DNA of 64,000 bases, taken from contig CAPOZU010000004.1 of assembly GCA_948676835.1 (NCBI GenBank), positions 1 through 64,000 of the forward strand. The letters run 5' to 3'. The notes beneath the pieces were generated by a model that had not been told where the DNA came from, did no database searches, and was given only the letters and a program-made list of their open reading frames with translations. Source of the DNA: an uncultured Clostridia bacterium (GTDB taxonomy: Bacteria > Bacillota > Clostridia > TANB77 > CAG-508). Below, one piece after another: positions 29,201 through 37,480 of the stretch. Each line of letters begins with the position of its first letter. Position 1 is the stretch's first letter. The position numbers and the translations under genes were made by a program.

Positions 29201-32200
29201 TAAACTATATGTAACAACAATGTGTTTATTTTCTGTTATATTTTCAAATGTTGGCATACTATATGTTCCATCTTCATTTGCTGTAAATTGATGTTCTTCG
29301 CCATTTATTGTAATGTTTATTATTTCGTAACTTACATCTGGCGTTAATATTATTTCTTTAGTATTGCTATCTCCATATTTTACAATTTCATATGGATTAG
29401 CATTTTCTCCTGAAATTTTTCCTCCTTTTACTCCATCAATTTGATTTACTGCTGTTGTAATTTTGAATTCTTTTCTTGTATTTTCCACAACAATTTCTTG
29501 TACATCTGGTATACCCATTTTTTCTTGTAAGTTTACTATTAATCCATCTGTACTTCCTTTTGAAGTTATTTGTTCTCCATTTTCTAATGTTATTGAATTT
29601 TGGAATTCACCTACAGCAACTATTGTTTTGTCATTTCTTTCTATAACATCATTTATAGATTTGCCAATTTCTTTTTTCCATTCTAAATCGCCATTTGAAT
29701 TACATTTAGCAATTATTCCTTTGTTATCTGATATTCCAGATACAAGAATTTTTCCATCAGATGTTTCTTTTAATGCTTTTATATCTTTAATTGGAGATGC
29801 ATTCCATTCAATATTCCAATTGCTATCTACTCCTATAATTCCATTATTTGCACCAAGAATTAATCCTCCAGTTTGAGTTTCTACTATGCCTATTATTCTA
29901 AATGCATATTCCTCTATTTGTTTATACTTTTCTAATTTTCCTTCTTTACTATATTTTAATAATAAAATATCTTTAGTTCCATTACATTTAAGCGTTTTTC
30001 CATTCTCTAGCGTAATTTCTCCTTCAAAACAAACTGCCGTTAAAAATCCACCATCTTTAGTTTCTATTATACTTTGGATTCTTTTATCATTTTCTCCGCC
30101 TATTTTTTTATACCACTCTAAATTACCATTTTTATCATATTTTTCAATTATTCCGTCATCATTTTGAGTAGTTATTATTTCTTCACCAATTTGTACTTCT
30201 CCATCAGATGTTTTTACACATATAAATCCACCATCATTTGTTGCTTCTATAGAATATATAACATTTGGAAGTGAAAAAGAGTTTTTATCATATTTATACC
30301 ATTCTAAATTTCCATTTTCACTATATTTTATAAGAGCAGTACTTAAATAACGTGGTTTTAAAATTTCACCATTGCTAAGTTGCATTTCACCAAAAGTACT
30401 TATACCTACTACAATTCCTTTATCAACAGTTTCACATATTGCATATATATATCCATTTCTTCCTGAACGATTACTTTCATCTATCCACTCTATTTCTCCA
30501 TTTGAATTATATTTTACAACTAATAAACTATTTTTTGATTTTGTTGTATATCCGTTTTCTAGTATAATAATATCTTCTGCTTTTATTCCTATAACAGTTC
30601 CACCATCACTTGTTGCTGTTATAGCTTCAATTAAATCTTCAGCAGAACTTCCTATTGTAGTTACTTTTTTTGTTACTACATCTGGAACTTCCTTCCAATT
30701 TAATTTTAGTATTGCTGCATCACTTCCACCTTTAGTTGTTATACTTTTGCCAGTACTTAAATTAATATTATTGTTAAATTCTGTTAAAGCTAATATCTCT
30801 CCATTATCTAGTTCAACTAATGAATTTACTATTTCATTAGTATTTCCACTTATTTGTTGTCCCCATTCTAGTTTTTTATCTTTATCATATTTTAATATAT
30901 ATCCATCCTGATTATTAGTATATATTTCTGGCATTTCTGGCATTAATCTATCTCTAAATAATCCTCCTACAATTATTCCTCCATCTTTTGTTCTGGAAAT
31001 TGTTTTAATTTCATCACCTTTTATTCCTCCAATTTGCTTATATGATTCAAATTTACCATCTGAACTATATATTAATAGTATTGAATCACCATCTCCTCTT
31101 GATGTTATTGTTTCTCCGTTTTCCAATATAATTGAATTTTTAAAATTTCCTCCTGCAATTATTTTTTTATCTTCTGTTTCTATAACAGTATAAATACCAT
31201 CATCACCAGTTCCGCCTATTTTTTTATACCATTCCACATTACCTTCACTACTAAGTTTTACTATATATCCATCTGTACCACCATTTGATACTTCTATTAT
31301 ATCACTATCGATAAATTCTTTTTGTTCACAAGCCTTTGTATATACTATTCCACCATCACTTGTTCCTATCATAGAATAAATATTGTTATTATTTGCATTT
31401 TCATTGGCTTGATGCTTATACCATTGTAATTTTCCATCTTTACTATATTTTGCTATGCAAGTATCATTACCAACTCCACTACTTGGACCTAATCCAAGCC
31501 CAAACCAAAATCTAATACCTATTACTATTTCTTCGTTAATAGTTTCACACATTGCATTAATATTAAGATCATATCTTGGTGTACTAGTACAATGTATTCT
31601 ATTATACCATTGTATATTTCCGTCTTTATCATATTTCATTAATATAAGATTATCTGCACCATTAGTAATTTTATCACCATTTTCTAAAGTAAAACTACCT
31701 GCAGCTCCAAATCCTACCGCTAATCCTCCGTCTTTTGTTACAATCATAGATCCTAGACAATCTTGAGCAGTTCCACCAATTTGTTTATACCATTCTATTT
31801 CTCCTTCTTTATCATACTTTATTATAATAACATCTTGGCTTCCATTAGAAATTACTTTATCTCCATTCTTCAATATAATAGTATTTTCAAAATGACCACC
31901 TACAATCATTCCACCATCTAATGTCTTATCCATACATTTTATAGTATCATTACCTGTTCCACCTATTTGGTCATATAAATCATATTGTATCTCTTGAAGT
32001 GCTTCTCTTGTTGCACCTATTCCAAAGTAATATGCATTGTTAGTAAGTTCATATTTATCACTACTTGCCTTCACTTCTACTGCTTTATATAAACCTTCTC
32101 TTAAGTTTGCTGAGATTTCACCATTTTCGTTTGTTGTTAAAGTATAGTATTCTTTTCCATCTATTATTTCTTTTGTTCCTAAGATATTGTTTTTACTATC

Positions 32201-35200
32201 TAACGCTAATTGTTCTGTTCCATCATCTACATTATATATTGCAAATTTTGTTCCAGGTAAAACTTCTCCTGTTTCTCCATCTTTTTTAATCAATTTAAAT
32301 GATGGACTATCCTCTATTGTTACAACAAGTGTATTTTCATTTGCTGTTTGATCTTTTATATTTCCTTCAAAAACTTCCATTGTCAATGTGCTATCTAGAT
32401 TTTCAACTCTAAATGTTATATCTTTTACTGCTGAAAATCCTTCTGGTGCAAATATTTCTTTTAATGTATATGTTTGATCTAAATCTCTTGTAGAATCATA
32501 TTGATATAGATTATTTATTGTTATAATTCCATTTTCATCTGTTACAAAATCATCTATTTTTTCTGTTCCTTTAAATAGTCTGAATTTTGCACCTGCAAGA
32601 GGATTAGATTCTCCTTTTATTACCTTGTTTATCTGTAAATTATATAGTGGTATCTTTGTATTTTCTATCTCTAAAATTCCTGTAGGTATATTGTCTATTT
32701 CTACTACTTCTTTATTTTTTACTTCACCATCTATAATACTTACTGAATATATTCCCAAAGTATTTGATATCATAAATTTAATAGGATTTTCTAAATAATA
32801 TCCATTAGCTTTTACTTCTTCTAAAATATATTGTGTTCCAATATGTAATCCACTTAAATTTACTTCTCCCTCTAAATTTGTTGTTAAAATTTTACCATTT
32901 TCTGGTAAACCTTCCCCTGTTATTTTAAAGCGTATTCCTCTAAGTTTTGCATCTGAGCCTTTTTCTGTTTTAATTATTTTTATACTTGGTTTTACTTCAT
33001 CTTCTACATCAACTTGTACTCTGTATCCATTTTCTTCATCTGGCTGTAGTGCACGAATTCCTCTTGCATTTCCATCAATTACAGTAGCTTTAAGCTCTCC
33101 ATTTTCTTCACTTGTTTTAAATTTTATTTCTCCAGAACTTAATTCATAACTAGCTGGACTCTTTATTTCCTTAATAACATATGTTCTATCTACATATAAA
33201 TTGTTTAAAACTAATTTTCCATCTACACATGTTACTCTTGTTTTTCCTTCTTCTTGTCCATCTTCTATTATGCTATATGTTGCTCCACCTACTAATTTAG
33301 ATGTTCCTGTTTGATATTTTATAACTTCTAAATTATACTCTTTTCCTATCATTAAACCAATTTTATCTGGTTCTAATTGTGTTCTATATTTTCCTTCTGG
33401 TGTATTTAATGAAAAATACATAGCATGATGACTATATGATATTTGATTATAACTTAGTCCCTCTGGTATTCTAATTGTATAACTAAATTGTGCTGTTTCA
33501 TTTCTTTCAAATACATGGCTTGTTAAATCTATTAAATAACTTTTAACTTTACTAAAGTCACTTGGTGTTTGAGTCCATCCATTATTGCTATCAGATAAAT
33601 CTTTTGTAGCATCTCCATTCTCACTATAGTACACTTTTGCTTTATCAATTAATGCTTCTGTCATAGATATTTCATTTTGCATGCTAACAGTAAAGTTAGA
33701 TCCCATTTCTTTTCCGCTAATTACATATTTGTTATTATCAAAAGGAACTCTACCTAAAATAATTACATCACTTGTTGGACCTAAATAGTTATTTTTTATT
33801 TCTATATTTATATTTGCAGTTCTTTGTTCTTTTGATAATATAGCTATTTGTGGTGATATTACTACACTTCCTTTGGTATCATAGTCTGTTACTGTTTCAT
33901 TTGTTAATATTAAGTTTGGTGATACAAAACTAATATTTTTAGATATTTTTCCTATCTTCTCTTCAACATTTAAATTACCATTTATATCATAAATATCTTT
34001 ATCAGATGACCAATAATCTGAAGCATTTTCATTATATGAATATAAAATAATTGAATCAGTTTTGGTTGCCATTCTAGGATCTGGAGTCATATTGCAATCT
34101 ATAACTATATCAAATTTTGTTGGTTTACTATTTTCTGTATTTATTTTTACAAATTTATCTCCACTTTCCTCATAATATTCATAGCTTATTATTTTTACTT
34201 TTTCGTCAGATGATAGTACACTATTTATCTCTAGATTTAAAATTTCTTTAGGTAATTTTAATAGAAAAACTCCATTTAACCACATAACCTGGTTAGAAGC
34301 TTCGTCTCCTTCTGCTTTTATAGTTATTTGCATATTTTCTTTTGTTTCTTGTGTTGATAATGTACTTTGGCTTATCTGCATATCTGTTTTTGCATATGGA
34401 GCTTCATAAGTAGCTCTGGCTATACTTGTATTTATATAAGTTCCACCTAAATATCCATTAAGTGTAGATTTTATTTGTGTAAGTTCATCAAATTCCTCTC
34501 TTGTAAAGTTTTCTGTTACATATTCTGTATCTAAGCTTTTTATATTGTATATATTTAAACTTGCATTAATATTTGTGCTACTAGTTTCAATTCTAATATG
34601 TTTTACAGGTCTTTCATATTTATAAGGTTTTGAAGATGTATATTTGCTCCAATTATCTTTATTAAATGTTTCTAATAATTCATCCGTTTCAACATCAAAA
34701 ACCTTTATCCATCCATCATCACCTAACATACTTCTTGGATTTGCAAAATATATTCCTATATTACTAGTGATGCTTTCCATACTAATTGAACTGCCATCTC
34801 TTTTTATGAATTCATCTACTATTTGTCCATCTACTGATCCATTTTCTTGCAATAATAATCCCGTGCTATTCCCTGTTTCCCCAGTTGATGCACTCCAGTT
34901 AACAATATATGTATCATTTACACTTGTATCTGAAATCTCATTATATATTTTTAACATATTTTCTTTAGATACAACATATCTTCTTGTTGGACTATATATT
35001 AATTTTCCTACATATATATCAAATCTTGCTGCTGTTCCTTGTGGAGGATTGCTTATATGTAGGGTAAAGTTTCCTGTTGATACATTTGATTTATAAGGAT
35101 TTACAAATTCTTCATTTGCATTATTAAATCCTTCATAATATCCATTAACTAACATTTCTTGGAATACATCACTTTCTCCAAGCTTTTGGTATGCTTCTAA

Positions 35201-36259
35201 TGGATAAGTAATTATTACTTTAAATTTATTATATCTTGCAGTACCATATGTTCCATCATATGCTTGAGATTTAATTACTCCATTTTCATTTAACACTGCT
35301 TCTTTTTCTGCTACTAATTTTCTTGTTTCACTATCATATGTATAAGTTACATTTGTTCCTACTACCTCTACTTTAATTGGTGCATAACCGCTTAATTCTG
35401 GTACTTCAGTTTCTATATGTGCTTTACTCAAAATTAAATCACTCTTTGTCTCTTGAATACCAATATTAAACTCTGTTTTAAATTCATTATTTTCTTCATC
35501 TATTGCTGTTTCTAATTTTTGTGATTGGGTTAAATTTTGTTTATTAGCTAAAATATTAGGTATTTCTGACTTTGTAGTTCCATGCCAATCCACATTAAAA
35601 CTTACTGTTTTTTCTATTGGTATTCTTTTTTCAGTTTTATTTCCGTCTCTATCTATTACAGTTTCAACTTGTGTTCCTCTTAATGTAATTGAATTTATTT
35701 TACTATATTTGTTTATATCATTTCCTATTGCAGCTGTTTTTGTACTTCCTTGAGCATAGTCTCCTGAACGCATCATACCTGTTATCATTTTTTGTGTACC
35801 ATTATTTATTGTATTTAATTTTATTTGCTTTATATTACTTCCTATAGCGTTTTCTTTTATCTCATTATCTCTTGGTAATGCTGTTTGAAAATAGAAGTTA
35901 TCGCTATTTATTTCGATGATTCCATCTTCTAAATGACCTTCTGAAAGAACATTTAGTTCCATATAAATAGTGTCTTCTCCTCCTATACTTCTAGCACTTC
36001 CCCTTAATTTTTCTGCGTATCCATCTCCATCCAAATCTCTTAAAAAGAAAGCATCAAAAGTTATAGACTCTGTGCCTTCTATCTTTTCCTCACCTTCTTG
36101 TACTTGAGGATATGCCATAGATCTAGCAATTTCTCCTATATAGCTATTTCGTTTTTTATAATTAATAAATAGGATTGATGAAATTAGTGCAATTAATATT
36201 GTAAAAATAATTAATCCTATTGCTATTTGCTTTTTGTTTAGTTTAACTTTTCCCTTCAT
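23219..36259 (-). CDS. Giant LPxTG cell-wall protein, paralogue of the 4900-aa protein (4346 aa)
   Basis: ATG at 36259 follows GGAAGGAAGAG, and an in-frame TAA about 54 nt upstream closes the frame. The layout parallels the 4900-residue neighbour: basic N-terminus with a membrane helix (about 8-32), a DLDGDGYAE loop, an adhesin-like region, and SpaA/Cna_B domains (roughly 1010-1420). A long run of TLDGGMIVGG...GEIEWYKQIGG blades (about 1420-2265) follows. Next come SpaA domains interrupted by lectin-like YIPIDL...YYLHLGYYKN modules, MucBP units and a disordered Glu-rich insert (about 3555-3705) inside a Cna_B domain. Further Cna_B domains precede LPTTGG near residue 4286, a hydrophobic helix and a very basic tail. 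It lacks the InlB-type and Cys-rich segments of its paralogue. Expression probably depends on the CA-tract leader upstream. Likely a wall-bound adhesin; ligand unknown. Confidence 0.9.
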   Translation of the reverse strand: MKGKVKLNKKQIAIGLIIFTILIALISSILFINYKKRNSYIGEIARSMAYPQVQEGEEKIEGTESITFDAFFLRDLDGDGYAEKLRGSARSIGGEDTIYMELNVLSEGHLEDGIIEINSDNFYFQTALPRDNEIKENAIGSNIKQIKLNTINNGTQKMITGMMRSGDYAQGSTKTAAIGNDINKYSKINSITLRGTQVETVIDRDGNKTEKRIPIEKTVSFNVDWHGTTKSEIPNILANKQNLTQSQKLETAIDEENNEFKTEFNIGIQETKSDLILSKAHIETEVPELSGYAPIKVEVVGTNVTYTYDSETRKLVAEKEAVLNENGVIKSQAYDGTYGTARYNKFKVIITYPLEAYQKLGESDVFQEMLVNGYYEGFNNANEEFVNPYKSNVSTGNFTLHISNPPQGTAARFDIYVGKLIYSPTRRYVVSKENMLKIYNEISDTSVNDTYIVNWSASTGETGNSTGLLLQENGSVDGQIVDEFIKRDGSSISMESITSNIGIYFANPRSMLGDDGWIKVFDVETDELLETFNKDNWSKYTSSKPYKYERPVKHIRIETSSTNINASLNIYNIKSLDTEYVTENFTREEFDELTQIKSTLNGYLGGTYINTSIARATYEAPYAKTDMQISQSTLSTQETKENMQITIKAEGDEASNQVMWLNGVFLLKLPKEILNLEINSVLSSDEKVKIISYEYYEESGDKFVKINTENSKPTKFDIVIDCNMTPDPRMATKTDSIILYSYNENASDYWSSDKDIYDINGNLNVEEKIGKISKNISFVSPNLILTNETVTDYDTKGSVVISPQIAILSKEQRTANINIEIKNNYLGPTSDVIILGRVPFDNNKYVISGKEMGSNFTVSMQNEISMTEALIDKAKVYYSENGDATKDLSDSNNGWTQTPSDFSKVKSYLIDLTSHVFERNETAQFSYTIRIPEGLSYNQISYSHHAMYFSLNTPEGKYRTQLEPDKIGLMIGKEYNLEVIKYQTGTSKLVGGATYSIIEDGQEEGKTRVTCVDGKLVLNNLYVDRTYVIKEIKSPASYELSSGEIKFKTSEENGELKATVIDGNARGIRALQPDEENGYRVQVDVEDEVKPSIKIIKTEKGSDAKLRGIRFKITGEGLPENGKILTTNLEGEVNLSGLHIGTQYILEEVKANGYYLENPIKFMISNTLGIYSVSIIDGEVKNKEVVEIDNIPTGILEIENTKIPLYNLQINKVIKGESNPLAGAKFRLFKGTEKIDDFVTDENGIITINNLYQYDSTRDLDQTYTLKEIFAPEGFSAVKDITFRVENLDSTLTMEVFEGNIKDQTANENTLVVTIEDSPSFKLIKKDGETGEVLPGTKFAIYNVDDGTEQLALDSKNNILGTKEIIDGKEYYTLTTNENGEISANLREGLYKAVEVKASSDKYELTNNAYYFGIGATREALQEIQYDLYDQIGGTGNDTIKCMDKTLDGGMIVGGHFENTIILKNGDKVISNGSQDVIIIKYDKEGEIEWYKQIGGTAQDCLGSMIVTKDGGLAVGFGAAGSFTLENGDKITNGADNLILMKYDKDGNIQWYNRIHCTSTPRYDLNINAMCETINEEIVIGIRFWFGLGLGPSSGVGNDTCIAKYSKDGKLQWYKHQANENANNNNIYSMIGTSDGGIVYTKACEQKEFIDSDIIEVSNGGTDGYIVKLSSEGNVEWYKKIGGTGDDGIYTVIETEDKKIIAGGNFKNSIILENGETITSRGDGDSILLIYSSDGKFESYKQIGGIKGDEIKTISRTKDGGIIVGGLFRDRLMPEMPEIYTNNQDGYILKYDKDKKLEWGQQISGNTNEIVNSLVELDNGEILALTEFNNNINLSTGKSITTKGGSDAAILKLNWKEVPDVVTKKVTTIGSSAEDLIEAITATSDGGTVIGIKAEDIIILENGYTTKSKNSLLVVKYNSNGEIEWIDESNRSGRNGYIYAICETVDKGIVVGISTFGEMQLSNGEILKPRYLSTALIKYSENGNLEWYKYDKNSFSLPNVIYSIEATNDGGFICVKTSDGEVQIGEEIITTQNDDGIIEKYDKNGNLEWYKKIGGENDKRIQSIIETKDGGFLTAVCFEGEITLENGKTLKCNGTKDILLLKYSKEGKLEKYKQIEEYAFRIIGIVETQTGGLILGANNGIIGVDSNWNIEWNASPIKDIKALKETSDGKILVSGISDNKGIIAKCNSNGDLEWKKEIGKSINDVIERNDKTIVAVGEFQNSITLENGEQITSKGSTDGLIVNLQEKMGIPDVQEIVVENTRKEFKITTAVNQIDGVKGGKISGENANPYEIVKYGDSNTKEIILTPDVSYEIINITINGEEHQFTANEDGTYSMPTFENITENKHIVVTYSLKQNKIIINKIDGYTKESLTGAEFRLDQIEERTNPKDVIGNLTDNSNDFCDTEISEGIGELTNNGEYYFVKNAEGKIVPTNSKTWQTANVEGATEGIHNSTAHSYIPIDLTGKTGKYFARVNATASSQYSADWGYATITETTTAPEYNNTNGRFMYTDGSRAATDFTSQALEGGKMYYLHLGYYKNANTDGNTDQIIINSIKLYSGTTYNFTEENGEYKSINQGKANTTSNSYIPIDLSEYTGKYNLHLKAKVSSANGDYGYVTINQAETAPAYNNTSGRLVYINGNSGDVTNYKEYTTVLQGGNKYYLHLGYYKNGSGDAGEDVFSVKDIEITLNDSELYHVNVETNSEGQAITQIPFGKYVLTEIRTPEGYEEQKGQVILEFRPDGTRNVIENTEEVKDENGNSIKAPKVTVNENGEFVVENISTAKVIVEHYIKGTEEKLAEDVIIEGKQGDTYTTVPLLDLEKYELEKDSNGEFILPENASGIFTQEDIIVKYYYVEKQIPLTVHHYIENTTNNVPLENGSFAEDERYFGDNGTNYITNPISNDVLSREYELVELPNNKDGVYSGEEVIVTYYYKKVERNIVIQKSELIKEINEETGEEIENELLLSGAKFKIEKDGMQDDTEYTTSANGKINVTLEVGRYIVTETQAPEGYKLPSNPTTIVDVSRDTENGTVVKILNQKLKETVVIVKHYLIDRDGNKTTIEISDSEIIRGKEGESYKANPVTNINKYELSESPSNESGVFTEENQEVIYYYVEKKTTLTVHHYIEGTTTKITLKDGTIAEDEERIVYVEENYETSQIENDRLPDDYELVEIPNNATGIVTNTPITVTYYYKKVQRNLNILKYDEDGTTPLQGVAFTVNNADESKIKQIRTEPIQNNGSYYFTEENGKYISNNKGKRNTTANSYIKIDLTDVERATIVVNAEVSSYNALFADYGYATITETTSAPAHDNTSGRFIHIAGKVSAKDYTTELQGGKVYYLHFGYNKPRTGINGNNDIFTINSVKIDGRDYLDYTKTISTEYITDANGKITLPLEYGEYNITEVRTVEGFKLPENPTQKISITKDIEEENINLEIINERIKGKVLVHHYIMNFDGSLTTRPVQIKDGDVVKEAQTEELEGNLNESYTTKPLENLLEGWKHVKTEGEVTGTYKGDTTIEVTYYYQEQIDVSETIDIDVTKIWRDNEIQSLRRPNTIKFVVTPYEEQAEEGVVANEILISEDTNLKNIEESQIEDSQEDVDIQKEIADALVPESTNNEESDISNKAQEVLKESNENELINTVKEDLTITEENKVSDNIIETKENEENQNKDSENSISEETVIDENIQESEVIEEKIITEEEITTETNTMNLSGEELNYYVFEFPNQVVNRDENITVYTLYGLLKYDNKTGRKIRYIVTEVEENEGDLKFYEPSGGIVTEETDEEGNIKYKAEIINTFKLPDNNVKDIRVTKIWKDNENKASLRPSSLILDLIGRVENVDINRKEENISSGENWQHTFVQNPIYNENGQEIEYSIEEKSADPTLLNKYISEITSINANNEITVTNNLIIQDSKIEKKGPDEITSLESKVPYSIDYTFELDKKYENDTQIEIVDTLEYEIVKETAKLAGGIFEENSKTIRWSGTYKPNENIVIWNNDVQDNVKVEITENPERNVRVINIHIDLEITYKGLQINCEKIANTVTGKITLANNVMDIKEVVCETPTRWVKDVIVNKLWKFDTEETRPDSITVHLKQVVEDENGNKKIVDFEDFKATIVPNPDGNKEWTHTWKDLPRYDGNGNEMNYTVEETEINYTKDTQIVENQYYCEKTEEVKDGNTVVTLINYRYGTITVTKVDSRKEEVKLPGAEFKLEKMIKQGDEWIVPDQESREYVKYVGTTGEDGTYTFKDLEYGYYKLTETKAPEEYRINKIIENPIEVNKSDEEHLNVQVIVKNDKKYSLPTTGGLGIDIIRNAGILIASIFAILLTNRKKIVPVKRTKIIEKPIRRKTAKLVRRKNTK

Positions 36260-36333
36260 TTTAATCTCTTCCTTCCATTCTTCTGTATTTTTACTAGTTT
36301 TTGTGTAGCTTTAAACACAACAAAAATAGACCT

Positions 36334-36516
<183 letters not shown>

Positions 36517-36557
36517 CTGCAACTTTCCTTTCTTATTAATCTATATTAGTTATTTTT

Positions 36558-36682
36558 AGTATAAGTCAAGAAATTTGCAAAATATGTAACTGAAACATTA
36601 CAGAAATTGTTAAAATTAGGAAAAAGCCTTACGGTGTAAATATGTTTAAGTCGTGCTAGTGTGTGCATCACGTTCGCTATGC
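36558..36682 (-). promoter_or_regulatory. Shared promoter cassette, copy B (before the CA-tract leader)
   Basis: Minus-strand order: GCATCAC...ATGC box at 36682-36665 (given as read on plus), 62 bp, TGTAA-N8-TTACA (36602-36585), 3 bp, TTTGCAAA (36581-36574), 10 bp, and TATACT (36563-36558). The leader ATG is 42 nt downstream. Spacing is identical to copies A and C. Confidence 0.8.
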
Positions 36683-36762
36683 TGTTGTAAGAAAGGATGG
36701 AATTTTCATAATTATTTAATATGCATTTTTAATAGTTTTGAAATGAAAATTTTCCTCCATCC

Positions 36763-37257
36763 CTAAATTTCATTTTCTAACTGTTTTAATATATTATTAA
36801 TATCTGGAAAAATAATATTTTTCATGCCATGATTATATAAATTTAACACCTTATTTGCTTTACTTATTATTTCATTCTGTAAACTGTTTGATAATGTTAT
36901 TGCAACTTTATTTTTTATGTATTGACTCTTTATATATTTTTCTGTTACTGGAAACATGTTTTGTATTAAAAATGTACTATATGTATTTGCAACATATCCA
37001 AAAACTATAGTATCTATTGATGGTGTTTTACCTAACTTAATTTGTTTTTGAATTTTGTTTTCATATATTCTTTTATATTTGTCAACTTTAGTACTTACTG
37101 GAACAAACCATATAATTCTATCATTTTCTTTACTTTTAAAACAATAATAACAAGGTCTCTTGATTCCATTTTCTTTATTTTTCATTAGTTCTGAATCTTT
37201 TATAATGTCAAAATATTCATCTTTTATAAAATAAAAGTAACCAACATCTATTTGCAT
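36763..37257 (-). CDS. Type III toxin-antitoxin toxin, CptN/ToxN-like endoribonuclease
   Basis: ATG at 37257 follows AAGGAGAAAAT; 164 residues. The pattern is that of ToxN/AbiQ/CptN-type toxins: GYFYFIKDEYF at the N-terminus, RPCYYCF, IIWFVPVSTKVDKY, then DTIVFGYV and TFLIQNMFPVTEKYI, with a C-terminal helical part (KANKVLNLYNHG). These proteins cut RNA and are held inactive by short structured RNAs processed from tandem repeats. Family assignment is from remembered sequence pattern. The context supports it strongly: two 50-bp tandem repeats, then a terminator hairpin, lie directly upstream in the order used by type III systems. Read-through past that terminator would supply the toxin mRNA. 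Such loci can act in phage defence or element maintenance. Confidence 0.8.
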   Translation of the reverse strand: MQIDVGYFYFIKDEYFDIIKDSELMKNKENGIKRPCYYCFKSKENDRIIWFVPVSTKVDKYKRIYENKIQKQIKLGKTPSIDTIVFGYVANTYSTFLIQNMFPVTEKYIKSQYIKNKVAITLSNSLQNEIISKANKVLNLYNHGMKNIIFPDINNILKQLENEI

Positions 37258-37279
37258 ATTTTCTCCTTATATAAGTAAA

Positions 37280-37300
37280 GGCTTACCTTTACGGTAAGCC
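37280..37300 (-). terminator. Terminator between antitoxin repeats and toxin gene
   Basis: On the minus strand GGCTTACC-GTAAA-GGTAAGCC is followed by TTTACTTAT, a weak tail suited to partial read-through. It lies about 22 nt before the toxin start, as in ToxIN-type loci. Confidence 0.75.
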
Positions 37301-37312
37301 CCACTAAAATCT

Positions 37313-37412
37313 ATTCACTCTCTCATTTATACTTCGCTAAAGAGGCAGCGACAAACACATTTATTCACTCTCTCATTTATACCTCGCCAAAGAGGCGGCG
37401 ACAAACACATTT
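37313..37412 (-). ncRNA. Type III antitoxin RNA: two tandem 50-nt repeats (CptI-like)
   Basis: Two direct repeats, 37313-37362 and 37363-37412, differ at only a few positions. Each contains a short stem read on plus as CGCT...AGCG in one and CGCC...GGCG in the other, so two substitutions preserve pairing. A near-consensus promoter precedes the repeats and a terminator follows. In known type III systems each repeat yields one toxin-neutralising RNA; two units would be within the range seen for short arrays. Processing sites were not determined. Confidence 0.75.
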
Positions 37413-37446
37413 ATTAAAAACAATGATGTTCTTAATTAGTATATTC

Positions 37447-37475
37447 ATAATAGCACAAAATATGCTTTCTGTCAA
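37447..37475 (-). promoter_or_regulatory. Promoter of the type III toxin-antitoxin locus
   Basis: On the minus strand TTGACA (37475-37470), a 17-bp spacer and TATTAT (37452-37447): one of the best consensus promoters in the window. It fits strong transcription of the antitoxin repeats. Confidence 0.75.
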
Positions 37476-37480
37476 ACACT

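Noticed and set aside
23283..35096. Plus-strand ORFs opposite the 4346-aa gene
   Set aside because: Same reason: antisense frames of a long repetitive gene with no start signals.
37313..37412. CRISPR array
   Set aside because: Only two directly adjoining 50-bp units with no spacers between them and no cas genes; the neighbouring toxin explains them as a type III antitoxin.
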